64,000 nucleotides of DNA. Origin: Arthrobacter sp. 9AX. GTDB taxonomy: Bacteria > Actinomycetota > Actinomycetes > Actinomycetales > Micrococcaceae. The notes beneath the pieces were generated by a model. The model worked only from the letters and a program-made list of their open reading frames with translations. It ran no database searches and had not been told where the DNA came from. Each line of letters starts with the position of its first letter. Positions within the stretch are counted from its first letter, which is position 1. Of the stretch, positions 17,124-25,117 are shown one piece after another. The translations under genes and the position numbers were made by a program. The stretch covers positions 3,949,476 through 4,013,475 of the forward strand of contig NZ_LR733293.1 in the NCBI RefSeq assembly GCF_902506095.1, read 5' to 3'.

Positions 17124-18494
17124 GTGTTCCGTAGAAAAGGAGTGCTGGCGGTTGTCACCGCCGGTGTGCTCTCAGCAGCCCTGGCGGCATGTTCCGGGGG
17201 CAGCACTGCAACACCGGAACCGGCTGCTTCAGGTACCGACGCCTATGCTGGTCGGTCCATCACGGCGCTCGTTGCAGCAGCCGGGGCCGGATCGAAAGCT
17301 CAGTACGATGAGTACTACAAAACCCTGTCCGATGAGTTCACCAAGGCCACCGGAGCCACTGTGAACTTTCAGTTCTATAGCGGGGGTGCTCAGCAAAACA
17401 CTATTGTTCAGACTTCACTGGTGTCGGGATCAGGACCGGACGTTATCGGCTACGGCAGCTCCGTTGGAGGCACCCTGGCAGCAACAAAGGGCTTTGTTAC
17501 CCTGTCAGCCGAGGACTGGAAAAGGGTAGGCGGCCGGGAAGCCTGGAACGACTCGACGCTCAGCGCATCCGGCGCCGGTGCCGATAACAGCATCGGTATC
17601 CCATCGTTCAGTGTCCCCTTCGTGATTGCCTACAACAAGGAATATTTCGAGAAGGCAGGCATTTCTGCGCCTCCCAAGACCTGGGACGAATGGATTACAA
17701 CCGCGAAGAAGGTTCAGGATGCCAATCCGGGGGTCTACGGCGCTGGTTTTGACCCTGCAGACCCACTGGATCCGTGGAAATTTGTGTGGTCCTATACGCA
17801 CCAACTCGGTGGGGCCATGGTTTCCGAGGATGGCAAGGATGCCCAGCTCTCCACCGATGAGGTAAAGAAGGCCACGGACTTCTACTTCTCGCAGTTCTAT
17901 GAGCACAAAATTGTTCCGCCGGAGTCCCTCAGCTGGAACAGTGCCCAGATGCTGTCCGCTTTTACGTCGGGCCAGGTAGCGATGCTGCCTATCGCCACCC
18001 GCGGCACTCTGTCTGCTGCCAAGGGAACACCCGTGGAAGGCAAGATCGATTTCGCTCAGCTGCCCTCAGTTCCGGAAGGTATGACGGAGCGCCCCGAGGG
18101 CGGAACGCCCGCGGCCAGTATTGTCTCGGGACAGTTCTGGGCTGTTTTCAAATACGCGGAAAAGAATAAGGACCTGGCCCTTGAACTGGCCAAGGTGAGT
18201 AACAACGATGTCGTCATTCAAAAACAGTACGAGCTTCTGGGGTGGGCTCCGACTACCAAAGATGGCATCGAAAAGCTCTCCAAGTCACATCCTGAATCAA
18301 GGCCATTCCTCGAAATTCAGGCGAACATGGAAGCCACCGAGTTCAGCCCGGCGTGGACACAGATCCAGACTGGGCTAAGCGTCACCGTCAATAAGGTTGC
18401 AGAAAACCTCGCCACCTCCGGTCAGTGGAACGAAGGCTTCCTCAATGAGCAGCTGAGTAACGCTGACCAGGCGGTCCAGTCGGCACTCAAGTAG
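17124..18494 (+). CDS. Extracellular sugar-binding lipoprotein of an ABC importer
   Basis: This 456-residue family 1 solute-binding protein begins with a lipoprotein signal peptide: positive MFRRKG, hydrophobic core, lipobox LAAC with Cys at about residue 22. GTG 17124 follows GGAGG. The mature part has the typical binding-protein pattern (VNFQFYSGGAQQN, PPKTWDEWITTAKKV). It captures an oligosaccharide at the membrane surface for the two permeases downstream. The flanking alpha-xylosidase suggests an alpha-xyloside, but the ligand is not proven. A strong hairpin follows the stop. Confidence 0.9.
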   Translation: MFRRKGVLAVVTAGVLSAALAACSGGSTATPEPAASGTDAYAGRSITALVAAAGAGSKAQYDEYYKTLSDEFTKATGATVNFQFYSGGAQQNTIVQTSLVSGSGPDVIGYGSSVGGTLAATKGFVTLSAEDWKRVGGREAWNDSTLSASGAGADNSIGIPSFSVPFVIAYNKEYFEKAGISAPPKTWDEWITTAKKVQDANPGVYGAGFDPADPLDPWKFVWSYTHQLGGAMVSEDGKDAQLSTDEVKKATDFYFSQFYEHKIVPPESLSWNSAQMLSAFTSGQVAMLPIATRGTLSAAKGTPVEGKIDFAQLPSVPEGMTERPEGGTPAASIVSGQFWAVFKYAEKNKDLALELAKVSNNDVVIQKQYELLGWAPTTKDGIEKLSKSHPESRPFLEIQANMEATEFSPAWTQIQTGLSVTVNKVAENLATSGQWNEGFLNEQLSNADQAVQSALK

Positions 18495-18501
18495 CCCCCA
18501 G

Positions 18502-18529
18502 CGCGGCGGCCGCCTTTGCGGCCGCCGCG
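18502..18529 (+). terminator. GC-rich hairpin between binding protein and permease genes
   Basis: CGCGGCGGCCGC and GCGGCCGCCGCG form a perfect 12-bp stem with a four-base loop, eight bases after the binding-protein stop. No U-tract follows. It is placed to stabilise or partly terminate transcripts so that the binding protein is made in excess over the permeases. Confidence 0.72.
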
Positions 18530-18566
18530 TACTTTATCAGAACACCGAAATGAAAAGAGATCTGTA

Positions 18567-19550
18567 GTGCCCGTCAAAGAAGCTCCACCGGCAATGCAGC
18601 CGTCGCCGCCTGCAGCCAATAGGAGCCCCCTAAGCAGGAGCCGGCGGACAATTGCTTTATGGGCCGATAAACCCCTCTGGATGCTCATCCCATGCGCCCT
18701 GGCCTTGATTGTCATCGTTTTCCTTCCTGTCATCGCCACGCTCTACCTGAGCATCCTTGATCTGGATATCTCCACTCTCCGCGAATGGGTGACCGCGCCG
18801 ATCATCGGACTGGCCAACTTCGCCGCCGCCTTTGAGTCCAACAATGTCTTGGGGGTGAGTGCACTACAGTCGCTGGGCGTAAGCCTCGGATTTTCACTTC
18901 TCACAACGGCTGCCGTGACTCCAATCGGGATCTTGGCCGCTATCGCAGCTCATCGCCATTTCCGGGGACGGGGCATTGTCCGGGCAATATTCTTGATCCC
19001 GTACGTGATCCCTACCTTTGCGGTAGCACTGCTTGCGCGCATTATGTTCCTGAACAACACGGGTTTCGTACCTCAGGTCCTCGCTGCCCTAGGCCTTTCC
19101 AGCATCGATACATACTGGCTGATCGGGCCGAACGCCTTTTGGGCACTCACCTTTACAGATATCTGGGCAACCTGGCCCTTCATCTACTTGATGGTCCTCG
19201 CCGGCCTGCAAACAGTGCCCCGGGAACATTTCGAAGCAGCAACAATCGATGGCGCCGGGCCATTCCGCAAACTCTTCGGCATCGTGCTCCCGCAACTGCG
19301 TAACGTGCTAGCCCTTGCTGTGCTGCTGTCGACGCTTAACCACTTTGGAAACTTCACCCTCGCCTTCGTGATGTTTTCCTCCCCGCCCCCGGACTCTGCC
19401 GCAGTGCTCCCTTTGGCCACCTACTTCTACGCCTTCACTTCCTTCGAATACGGGCTTGCCAGCGCGATAGCCGTCCTCACCATGGTGGTGCTGATAGTTC
19501 CGGGTTACTTCTACATCCGCATGACGCGGATCGCTAACCGAATCGAGTAG
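18567..19550 (+). CDS. Sugar ABC transporter permease (MalF-like)
   Basis: This membrane protein of ~327 residues has about six transmembrane segments, beginning with LWMLIPCALALIVIVFLPV, and the EAA loop near the C-terminal third (EAATIDGAGPFRKLFGIVLPQL). I place the start at GTG 18567 after AAAAGAGA; the frame is open further upstream but that part lies in the hairpin. A Met nine codons later is an alternative. It forms a heterodimer with the next gene. No ATPase gene is present in the locus, as in actinobacterial importers that share an MsiK-type ATPase. Confidence 0.87.
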   Translation: MPVKEAPPAMQPSPPAANRSPLSRSRRTIALWADKPLWMLIPCALALIVIVFLPVIATLYLSILDLDISTLREWVTAPIIGLANFAAAFESNNVLGVSALQSLGVSLGFSLLTTAAVTPIGILAAIAAHRHFRGRGIVRAIFLIPYVIPTFAVALLARIMFLNNTGFVPQVLAALGLSSIDTYWLIGPNAFWALTFTDIWATWPFIYLMVLAGLQTVPREHFEAATIDGAGPFRKLFGIVLPQLRNVLALAVLLSTLNHFGNFTLAFVMFSSPPPDSAAVLPLATYFYAFTSFEYGLASAIAVLTMVVLIVPGYFYIRMTRIANRIE

Positions 19551-19552
19551 CC

Positions 19553-20503
19553 ATGACCACGCTTCAATCACCTTCCGAATCCGCCCGGAAGGCCACAAAA
19601 GACCAGCACGTACCCGCCTCAACCCGAGGCCGCCGGTGGAAGCCGCAAGATGTCGACCGAATGCTGCCCGCATGGATCAGCCGCCTTGTCGTCATCGCCT
19701 GTCTTGGGGCCGTTCTCATACCGGTCGGATACATGCTGTTGCTCTCCGTAACTCCCGACTCTAAAGTTGCCCTGGGCGAGGTCGGATTCACCAACCTCGC
19801 ATTTGGCAACTACGTCACGATGTGGGCTGAAGCCCCCTTGGCCTCTGGCTTGTTGAACACAATTCTGATCGCCGGAACCTCATCACTACTTTCGGTTCTG
19901 CTGGGATCGCTCGCCGCATACCCGCTTGCCCGTTGGAAATTCCGGGGACAAAAAACGTTCCTCTACTCACTTATTGGCACGCAAACCGTGCCTGGAACCA
20001 CCATCCTCCTGCCACTGTTCGTGATCTTTTCGTGGATCCAGACCGTCGTGGGCATTCAATTCATCGGCAGCTACCACGCCATCATCCTCACCTACATGAC
20101 ATTCGGACTTCCACTCTCGACCTGGCTCATGGTCAATTACATGCGAACCATCCCGCGAGAACTTGAAGAAGCAGCCTTTGTCGACGGCTGCACGCGGGTG
20201 AGCGCGCTTTTCCGCGTCATCCTCCCCCTGGCAGCACCAGCCATGGTTGTTGCTTTCGTATTCGCCTTCCTCGTCGGATGGAACGACGTCCTCTTTGCCA
20301 GCGTCCTCACCCGCTCTGAGACTCACACCCTTGCTGTCGCGGTCGAGCAGTTTGCCAACAATGCCGCGGGGACAGGAATCCCCCTCTACGGCCAACTCAT
20401 GGCAGCCGGGGTTGTCAGCTCCGTCCCGGTCGTCTTGCTGTACCTGTTGCTGCAACGACGCATGGTGCAGGGGCTAAGCGCAGGATCAATGACCGGCGTC
20501 TAA
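19553..20503 (+). CDS. Sugar ABC transporter permease (MalG-like)
   Basis: This 316-residue second permease starts two bases after the first one's stop. It has about six membrane segments and the EAA loop EEAAFVDGCTRVSALFRVILPL. The cytosolic N-terminus is long and charged. Together with the binding protein and the first permease it makes a CUT1-type importer lacking its own ATPase. The 615-residue protein follows 57 bases later in the same operon. Confidence 0.9.
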   Translation: MTTLQSPSESARKATKDQHVPASTRGRRWKPQDVDRMLPAWISRLVVIACLGAVLIPVGYMLLLSVTPDSKVALGEVGFTNLAFGNYVTMWAEAPLASGLLNTILIAGTSSLLSVLLGSLAAYPLARWKFRGQKTFLYSLIGTQTVPGTTILLPLFVIFSWIQTVVGIQFIGSYHAIILTYMTFGLPLSTWLMVNYMRTIPRELEEAAFVDGCTRVSALFRVILPLAAPAMVVAFVFAFLVGWNDVLFASVLTRSETHTLAVAVEQFANNAAGTGIPLYGQLMAAGVVSSVPVVLLYLLLQRRMVQGLSAGSMTGV

Positions 20504-20560
20504 AGTGCCTGCCTCACAGCACCCTGATGGGTGTGCCAAACCATTTGAATAGGAGAAATA

Positions 20561-22408
20561 GTGAACAGCCCAGCTTTGAAGCTCTTGCACCAGGGCGCGG
20601 TTGCCCTCGCCCCCGGTTTCCAGCCCTCCGGGGAACTCAATGACCCGGTTTTCCACGAGCCAACGCAGTACGGGACTCCCTACTACGCCTACGTAAGCGC
20701 TGTTCTTGCAAGCACAGCGGCGGATGACCAAACCGCAGTATGGGCTGATCGTGCCAAACGTGGCTTAGAAGCAACACTCAAGCACCTTCTTGATGACAAC
20801 GACCCACATCCGGCCGCCGCAGATTACACGCACGGAGTCGGTAGCCCCAGCTTCCGAAACCTTCGCGACTTCATGTGGCCACCGGTCATGCGCACTTACC
20901 GTCTGTTGAAGGAACTTGGCACACCGGGACTTCAGGATATTGAGGACAAGATCCGCGCCGTTGACGTTCCCCGGGCATTTTCAGAGATGCCGCCCGTGAA
21001 CTGGGCAGCAGTATGGATTCTGGGGGAATGGCAGCGCATTAAAGAAGGGATGTCCCCCCACTCCATCCTGGACATCGATGCCTGGCTAGAACCATTTTTC
21101 AGCGAGAACGCTGACGTCGACCACGGCTTTTACCGAGAACTCCGAGAAGCTACAGGAGTCGAAATCGACTGGACCAGCGCCATCGACCTTGAAAACGGCT
21201 TCTACCGGGAGCCCGGCGTACCCAACTCTTACGATATGTGGTGCAGAGTCCACCTCCTCGAACTCCTGGTGGAAGGATACGACGGGGTATACGAAAAGGA
21301 CCTTCGAATCCTCCTGTCCAGCGGAACCAAACGCAGCCTGGGAGTCCAGCTTTCCTCCGGTTCACTGGCCAGTGCTTACCGCAGCACCGCTCATCTGTGG
21401 AACCTCACTGGACAGACCTGGTACTTCCACCACGCCGGCCTGCTCCTGGCCGACAGCGAACCGGAACTTGCAGCAGAGGCAACAGCAGCATCCTTGCGCA
21501 GCTTCGCCGCAGCACAAGCATGCCTAAGGCAGGACGGCAGCCTCAGTCCCGTTGAAAACGCCTTCCCTGCAAACTGGCGCATAGGTCACGAGGTCTACAC
21601 CATGGACGCGCACTATGTGAGCCTTCCACTGGGCTACCTTGCCACCGCTGTATTAGAGGGCTTTACCGGCTCCGGTACCCCTGAGAACAACAAGACGACA
21701 CGAACACATGTGGAAGAAAGCCCCGTCTATCGTTCACTAATCCATGGCGAGGATTGGTCCGTGCACGTCAACCTCGCACCCTTCCCCGGCTACGACCCAC
21801 TCGGCATTGCCGACATAACAACAGGTGTTGGCCGCAGGCTACGCTTCGGGGGACAAACTCATTACGGACGCCCCGACGGTGACCCAGAGGCGCACCGTCT
21901 TTCCAACCAAACACCCTTCACACTTGGCGTGGGGTACCGAACCGACAACGGATCAATTCACCCCGTCTCGGCCATGAAACCCACCCAGGAACGTTCTTTC
22001 GAAAGTGACGGGACGTCCCTGACAGGCACAGCAAAAGTCGCAGCCGAAATCCGCACCTATTGGACTGGAGGGGAAAGCGAGGCGGTTCTGTTCGATTATC
22101 AAATCAACCTGTCCCTCGCGGACGACTCCGTCATCGTCGAGGAGGGAATTGGTGACCATCCTCACAGCTTGTTCATCCCCTACCTGCGTGACCGCGGGGA
22201 CGGGTTTCAAACCGAGGTAGAAATACACGGAAGCGAAGTTACCCTCACATCCGGTGATGAAGTGCTCCGGATTACTGCAGATCGACCGACTGAAAAGGCC
22301 GTCCATCTTGCACACGGATACGAATCCCGACACGGCCTGGTGGGGCTCGTCAGACTCGACCTTCAAGGCCGTGGCGCTGTGAATTACAAGATAAGCCGTC
22401 TTCGCTGA
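20561..22408 (+). CDS. Uncharacterised 615-residue protein, possible glycoside hydrolase or polysaccharide-lyase-like enzyme
   Basis: I do not recognise the family with confidence. GTG 20561 follows AGGAG. There is no signal peptide, so it is cytoplasmic. Residues ~1-370 look mostly helical with repeated aromatic/acidic segments (DYTHGVGSPSFRNLRDFMWP, MPPVNWAAVWILGEWQ, NSYDMWCRVHLLELLVEGYDG, WRIGHEVYTMDAHYVSLPLGY), a pattern like an (alpha/alpha)6 toroid. Residues ~400-615 look beta-rich (PVSAMKPTQERSFESDG onward), like the C-terminal sandwich of lyases. His/Asn/Tyr-rich motifs could be catalytic. Its place at the end of a sugar importer operon with an alpha-xylosidase suggests action on an imported oligosaccharide. 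Function is inference only. Confidence 0.72.
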   Translation: MNSPALKLLHQGAVALAPGFQPSGELNDPVFHEPTQYGTPYYAYVSAVLASTAADDQTAVWADRAKRGLEATLKHLLDDNDPHPAAADYTHGVGSPSFRNLRDFMWPPVMRTYRLLKELGTPGLQDIEDKIRAVDVPRAFSEMPPVNWAAVWILGEWQRIKEGMSPHSILDIDAWLEPFFSENADVDHGFYRELREATGVEIDWTSAIDLENGFYREPGVPNSYDMWCRVHLLELLVEGYDGVYEKDLRILLSSGTKRSLGVQLSSGSLASAYRSTAHLWNLTGQTWYFHHAGLLLADSEPELAAEATAASLRSFAAAQACLRQDGSLSPVENAFPANWRIGHEVYTMDAHYVSLPLGYLATAVLEGFTGSGTPENNKTTRTHVEESPVYRSLIHGEDWSVHVNLAPFPGYDPLGIADITTGVGRRLRFGGQTHYGRPDGDPEAHRLSNQTPFTLGVGYRTDNGSIHPVSAMKPTQERSFESDGTSLTGTAKVAAEIRTYWTGGESEAVLFDYQINLSLADDSVIVEEGIGDHPHSLFIPYLRDRGDGFQTEVEIHGSEVTLTSGDEVLRITADRPTEKAVHLAHGYESRHGLVGLVRLDLQGRGAVNYKISRLR

Positions 22409-22445
22409 CGACCTCCTCGCCACCGCTCACCAGCATCGGTGGTCG

Positions 22446-22544
22446 TGTGCCCGCATGTGTGGCGCCAACCACAACACAGCGGGCATGCTCGTCCTCGAGG
22501 ACATCATTGAAGATCTCGCAGTAGAGGACGCCACTACCACCTGA
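22446..22544 (+). pseudogene. C-terminal CBS-domain remnant, possibly CNNM/HlyC-CorC family
   Basis: A start-less frame ending at the TGA of 22542-22544 reads NHNTAGMLVLEDIIEDLAVE and then DATTT. The G-N-T-A-G-M-x-x-L-E-D-I-I-E-x-L pattern is the end of the second CBS motif in CorC/CNNM-type transporter proteins. Nothing upstream continues it. The segment is short, so the assignment is tentative. Confidence 0.42.
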
Positions 22545-22564
22545 CGGAACAGCCGTGACCGTGA

Positions 22565-22601
22565 CGAATGACGCCCTCCATTGATGGAGTGGCGTCATTC
22601 G
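22565..22601 (+). terminator. Strong hairpin after the sugar transporter operon
   Basis: CGAATGACGCC pairs with GGCGTCATTCG and, inside it, CTCCAT pairs with ATGGAG around a two-base loop, with one bulged base. The stem of about 17 bp lies ~155 bases after the 615-residue gene. It has no clear U-tract, as is common in high-GC actinobacteria. Confidence 0.65.
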
Positions 22602-22816
22602 CCATATCCGATCTCGGAATTAATCGCGTTGGTCCACGATGACCTGGCTTATTAAGAGATAGGGCAGTAGACGCCTCATGCGGTTGCTGGCTCACAGCAG
22701 TCAGGAGCCCGACGGCGCCTGGTTTCAACCGGGGAACCAGACGATTGAATAGTTGCAACCTGTTCGCCCAATCCCTACTACAGGGCAGAGTTCCGCGGCG
22801 GGTCACAAGCTGAACT

Positions 22817-23057
22817 ACACCCCAACCTGACGTACGGGGCTTTTGACAAGGGAGGATCTCGGCTACCGGCCGAGCTCCGGCATGTTCTCCGACGACCGCC
22901 CAGGCACAACATGTGAGTTGGCCGTCGCTGTCCCAAGCACTATTTCGCCTATTCTCGGGCTCCCCGACCCGGTCTCCTTCCCCTCCGACTGTCAGGGTGG
23001 GATCTGAGAGCAGCATGAGCCACTGTCCAGAAAACGGAATTTCGCTCTACTCTGACG
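22817..23057 (+). repeat. Dispersed intergenic repeat, copy B
   Basis: ACACCCCAACCTGACG (22817-22832), CTGTCAGGGTGGGATCTGAG (from 22989) and TTCGCTCTACTCTGACG (23041-23057) repeat the blocks of copy A in the same order. The module from second to third block is 69 bp. The first interval is about 30 bp shorter than in the other copies and the TTGACC tail block is missing. The segment 22602-22816 before it shows no gene. Confidence 0.78.
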
Positions 23058-23121
23058 CTAGCGTCCGTACTTCAAAAGTCTTGGCGGACCGTGAAGCAGG
23101 CCTTGTTGTCGTTTCTGCCCC

Positions 23122-23280
23122 CTAGGATTCAGCAACGGCATGCCCGCAGGGACCTACCGGGCTCACGGCCTGTTCCTTGGCCTGCGCGAGCAACCGCTCC
23201 GCAAGCTCCTTCGAATCGATGATCTCTCCCGTCACAGGATCGATCATCACCCCTGCCATCTCAGTCGTGGGCTTAGACAC
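23122..23280 (-). pseudogene. N-terminal fragment of an IS256 (Mutator) family transposase
   Basis: A 52-codon frame from GTG 23280, behind GAGAGGAG, contains DSKELAERLLAQAKEQ followed by a degraded VSPVGPCG. This matches the start of IS256-type transposases (ELAERLLAQAKEQGVSLVGPGG...). The protein stops a few residues later, so no catalytic DDE part exists. No terminal inverted repeats were found. It marks past transposon activity beside repeat copy B. The preserved ribosome site means a short peptide may still be made. Confidence 0.65.
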
Positions 23281-23354
23281 GGCCGTCTCCTCTCGCATCA
23301 GGCCAGACGCCACACACCGTTATTCCTAGTGTCACTCTCTTGGTACTGCGGGCC

Positions 23355-23588
23355 TTATGGTTCGGTCAGCTTTCTGAGCTCGGCGGCATGGATCCGCGAC
23401 AGTTCTGGATTTCCTTGCGAGTCTCTGAGGGATAGTCCGGTTGACTCCCGGACGGCCCGACGCATGGCTTGCAGATTCTTGAATCCACTGGCCTCGGCTA
23501 TGCCCTCAAATGATCGCTTCCACGAGTCTTGGTCAGTGAGGAGCTCGAGGGCCTCCGAGGTTCTGAGCGCTCGGATGTATGCGTGCAC
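23355..23588 (-). CDS. Small hypothetical protein
   Basis: This 77-residue frame starts at GTG 23588, 15 bases after the STAS-like gene on the same strand. Composition is helical and charged (TDQDSWKRSFEGIAEASGF, KNLQAMRRAVRESTGLSL). The region 40-60 could be a helix-turn-helix but gives no clear match. Probably co-transcribed with the STAS-like gene. Protein identity not recognised. Confidence 0.45.
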   Translation of the reverse strand: MHAYIRALRTSEALELLTDQDSWKRSFEGIAEASGFKNLQAMRRAVRESTGLSLRDSQGNPELSRIHAAELRKLTEP

Positions 23589-23603
23589 TTGGAGAGCTTC
23601 GTG

Positions 23604-23975
23604 TTAAAAGACGGTCAGCCAGGTCATCGCCTCGTCCAGTGATGTGAAGAACCGCGTCGGACACGAATGAGTATGCCGGGAGGCATAAAAGCAGGCTAGG
23701 ACTTCGTCTACGGGACTGGCACCCACGAGGGCCATCCGCTCGAGCGGCCACGGGGCTGAGAAAATCTCTGTGGCCCGGCGATGGATCGACTTCATGCTGG
23801 CCATTTCCACCAGCATTGGAAGGGCCTGCCCTGAACTTAACTCAGCCGCGCGGCTCTTCAGAGCGGTCGCTTCGACTTCAGTGACCACTGCTCCGGGTGT
23901 CCATCGCACATGCAGGTAACCGTGACAGGAAAGATCAATAGTCACGATGTCACTTTCTGGCCCATCCAGTTCCAC
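23604..23975 (-). CDS. STAS/SpoIIAA-like domain protein
   Basis: This 123-residue single-domain protein has a fold pattern like the SpoIIAA-type STAS domain: an N-terminal beta pair (IVTIDLSCHGYLHVRWTPG), helix, core strand LPMLVEMASMKSI, then MALVGASPVDEVLACFY and a C-terminal FFTSLDEAMTWL. Proteins of this kind are frequent in Arthrobacter relatives and carry no kinase or catalytic domain. The role may be protein-protein interaction in stress signalling, but nothing nearby (no anti-sigma factor) confirms it. Confidence 0.7.
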   Translation of the reverse strand: MELDGPESDIVTIDLSCHGYLHVRWTPGAVVTEVEATALKSRAAELSSGQALPMLVEMASMKSIHRRATEIFSAPWPLERMALVGASPVDEVLACFYASRHTHSCPTRFFTSLDEAMTWLTVF

Positions 23976-24272
23976 GACAACTCCTCAACAACCTGGCAAA
24001 CAGATAGCCGCGCTCCACGTCACGTAGCTACTGGGAAAGTGCATTGGCTGGATTCTTGCCGCCCGGCGATCGCTGTGGTGCTGATGAAATGACCATGTCA
24101 TGAGGCTATGTCCCATATAGCGTCAAGTCTTTGTCTTCAGCGGATCTTGCGTAAACCTTCGTATTGAGGCCAGCATACGAGCCTGGGGGCGGGGCTTCAT
24201 GGTCAACGCCGAAGGGCCGAAACCGGGCTTCTACGGTTGCTGGTCACATTCGAGGACCGCGTCGCAATGCAG

Positions 24273-24649
24273 CACACCCCACCCTGACGGCACGGACGTC
24301 TGGCCAGGGAGGATGTGCCTGTCGGCGGAGTTCAGGACTGTTCTTCTTGTAGCTGTAGAGCTGCGAGAGGTAACATCGCCAGTCCCTGTCCCAGGAGATT
24401 TTCCGTCAGGCCCCGATTTCGCGGACGATTTCAACGATTCCCGGTTCACCGCACCCGGGTGTCCTGCCCTTGCCTTCTGTCAGGGTGGAGTCTGAGAGCG
24501 CCATGGAGTGACTGTCAGTGAAACTGAATTTCGCCCTATTCTGGCGCACACGTTAATGGGCGGGACACGTATCAGACCCTCCTAGGGTTTCGGTTCCCTC
24601 GGCGGCGCCCCAATGGCCGCTTGACCGAATATCCATTCTCGGCACTTTT
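24273..24649 (+). repeat. Dispersed intergenic repeat, copy C
   Basis: CACACCCCACCCTGACG (24273-24289), CTGTCAGGGTGGAGTCTGAG (from 24477), CGCCCTATTCTGGCG (24532-24546) and a TTGACC tail block (24620-24649) repeat copy A over ~375 bp with scattered substitutions and almost equal spacing. The inverted-motif module is again 70 bp. The interval 23976-24272 before it shows no gene. Confidence 0.82.
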
Positions 24650-24722
24650 AAAGCAGGCGGGGGAGAACCGACTTCAGGCCAGTTCGATGCATGGACGAAC
24701 CGCCAGCTCCTAGGATTAGTGG

Positions 24723-24842
24723 ATGAACCTTTGGCATTTGGGCGCGCCGATCGGGCCGTTGATTCGCGTCGATGGCGGGTTCGCCAACGTCGATGGCGGG
24801 TTTGCCAACCGGGTGTACCGGCTCGACACGGATCAGGGCTAG
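24723..24842 (+). pseudogene. N-terminal fragment of an aminoglycoside-phosphotransferase-like gene
   Basis: ATG 24723 begins MNLWHLGAPIGPLIRVDGG, and the frame includes FANRVYRLDTDQG before a TAG at 24840. The GG-x-x-N-R-V-Y-R-L-D-T-D pattern is the nucleotide-binding beta-hairpin at the start of phosphotransferase (APH) family proteins. Seven residues (VDGGFAN) are duplicated by a 21-bp tandem repeat. Nothing of the kinase core follows. A remnant with an internal duplication. Confidence 0.52.
24767..24808 (+). repeat. Two tandem copies of a 21-bp unit
   Basis: CGTCGATGGCGGGTTCGCCAA is followed directly by a second copy differing at one base. It keeps frame and duplicates seven codons in the phosphotransferase remnant, consistent with replication slippage. 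Confidence 0.85.
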
Positions 24843-24950
24843 CCAACTTCAAGGTCAGCCTGCAGGATGTGCGACGGAACTTCTGCCGTCAGCAGATCGG
24901 CCACAAACACGACTCCCCTACCCTATTTCTACCTGAATCCGCGATATGCG

Positions 24951-24979
24951 TTGACTTGGTCATTCGCCGGGCTTACGTT
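24951..24979 (+). promoter_or_regulatory. Candidate promoter for the secreted-protein gene
   Basis: TTGACT and TACGTT are separated by exactly 17 bases and lie about 140 bases before the ATG at 25118. No operator is evident. The rest of 24843-25117 shows no gene. Confidence 0.45.
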
Positions 24980-25117
24980 GTGGTTGCTTGGGGGTAGTTG
25001 CGGCGTTCGCTTGCCGTCCGGGAATAGTCTGGTCGCCGTGCCGGCACACACGTTAAAGCCACTTCTGACAGGGCCCGATGTTCAGCGACGGGCCTCTGCC
25101 TCCAATCGGAGAACACT

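Noticed and set aside
20693..20702. GTAAGCGCTG resembling the LacI operator core
   Set aside because: Lies inside the coding part of the 615-residue gene and lacks the outer half-sites.
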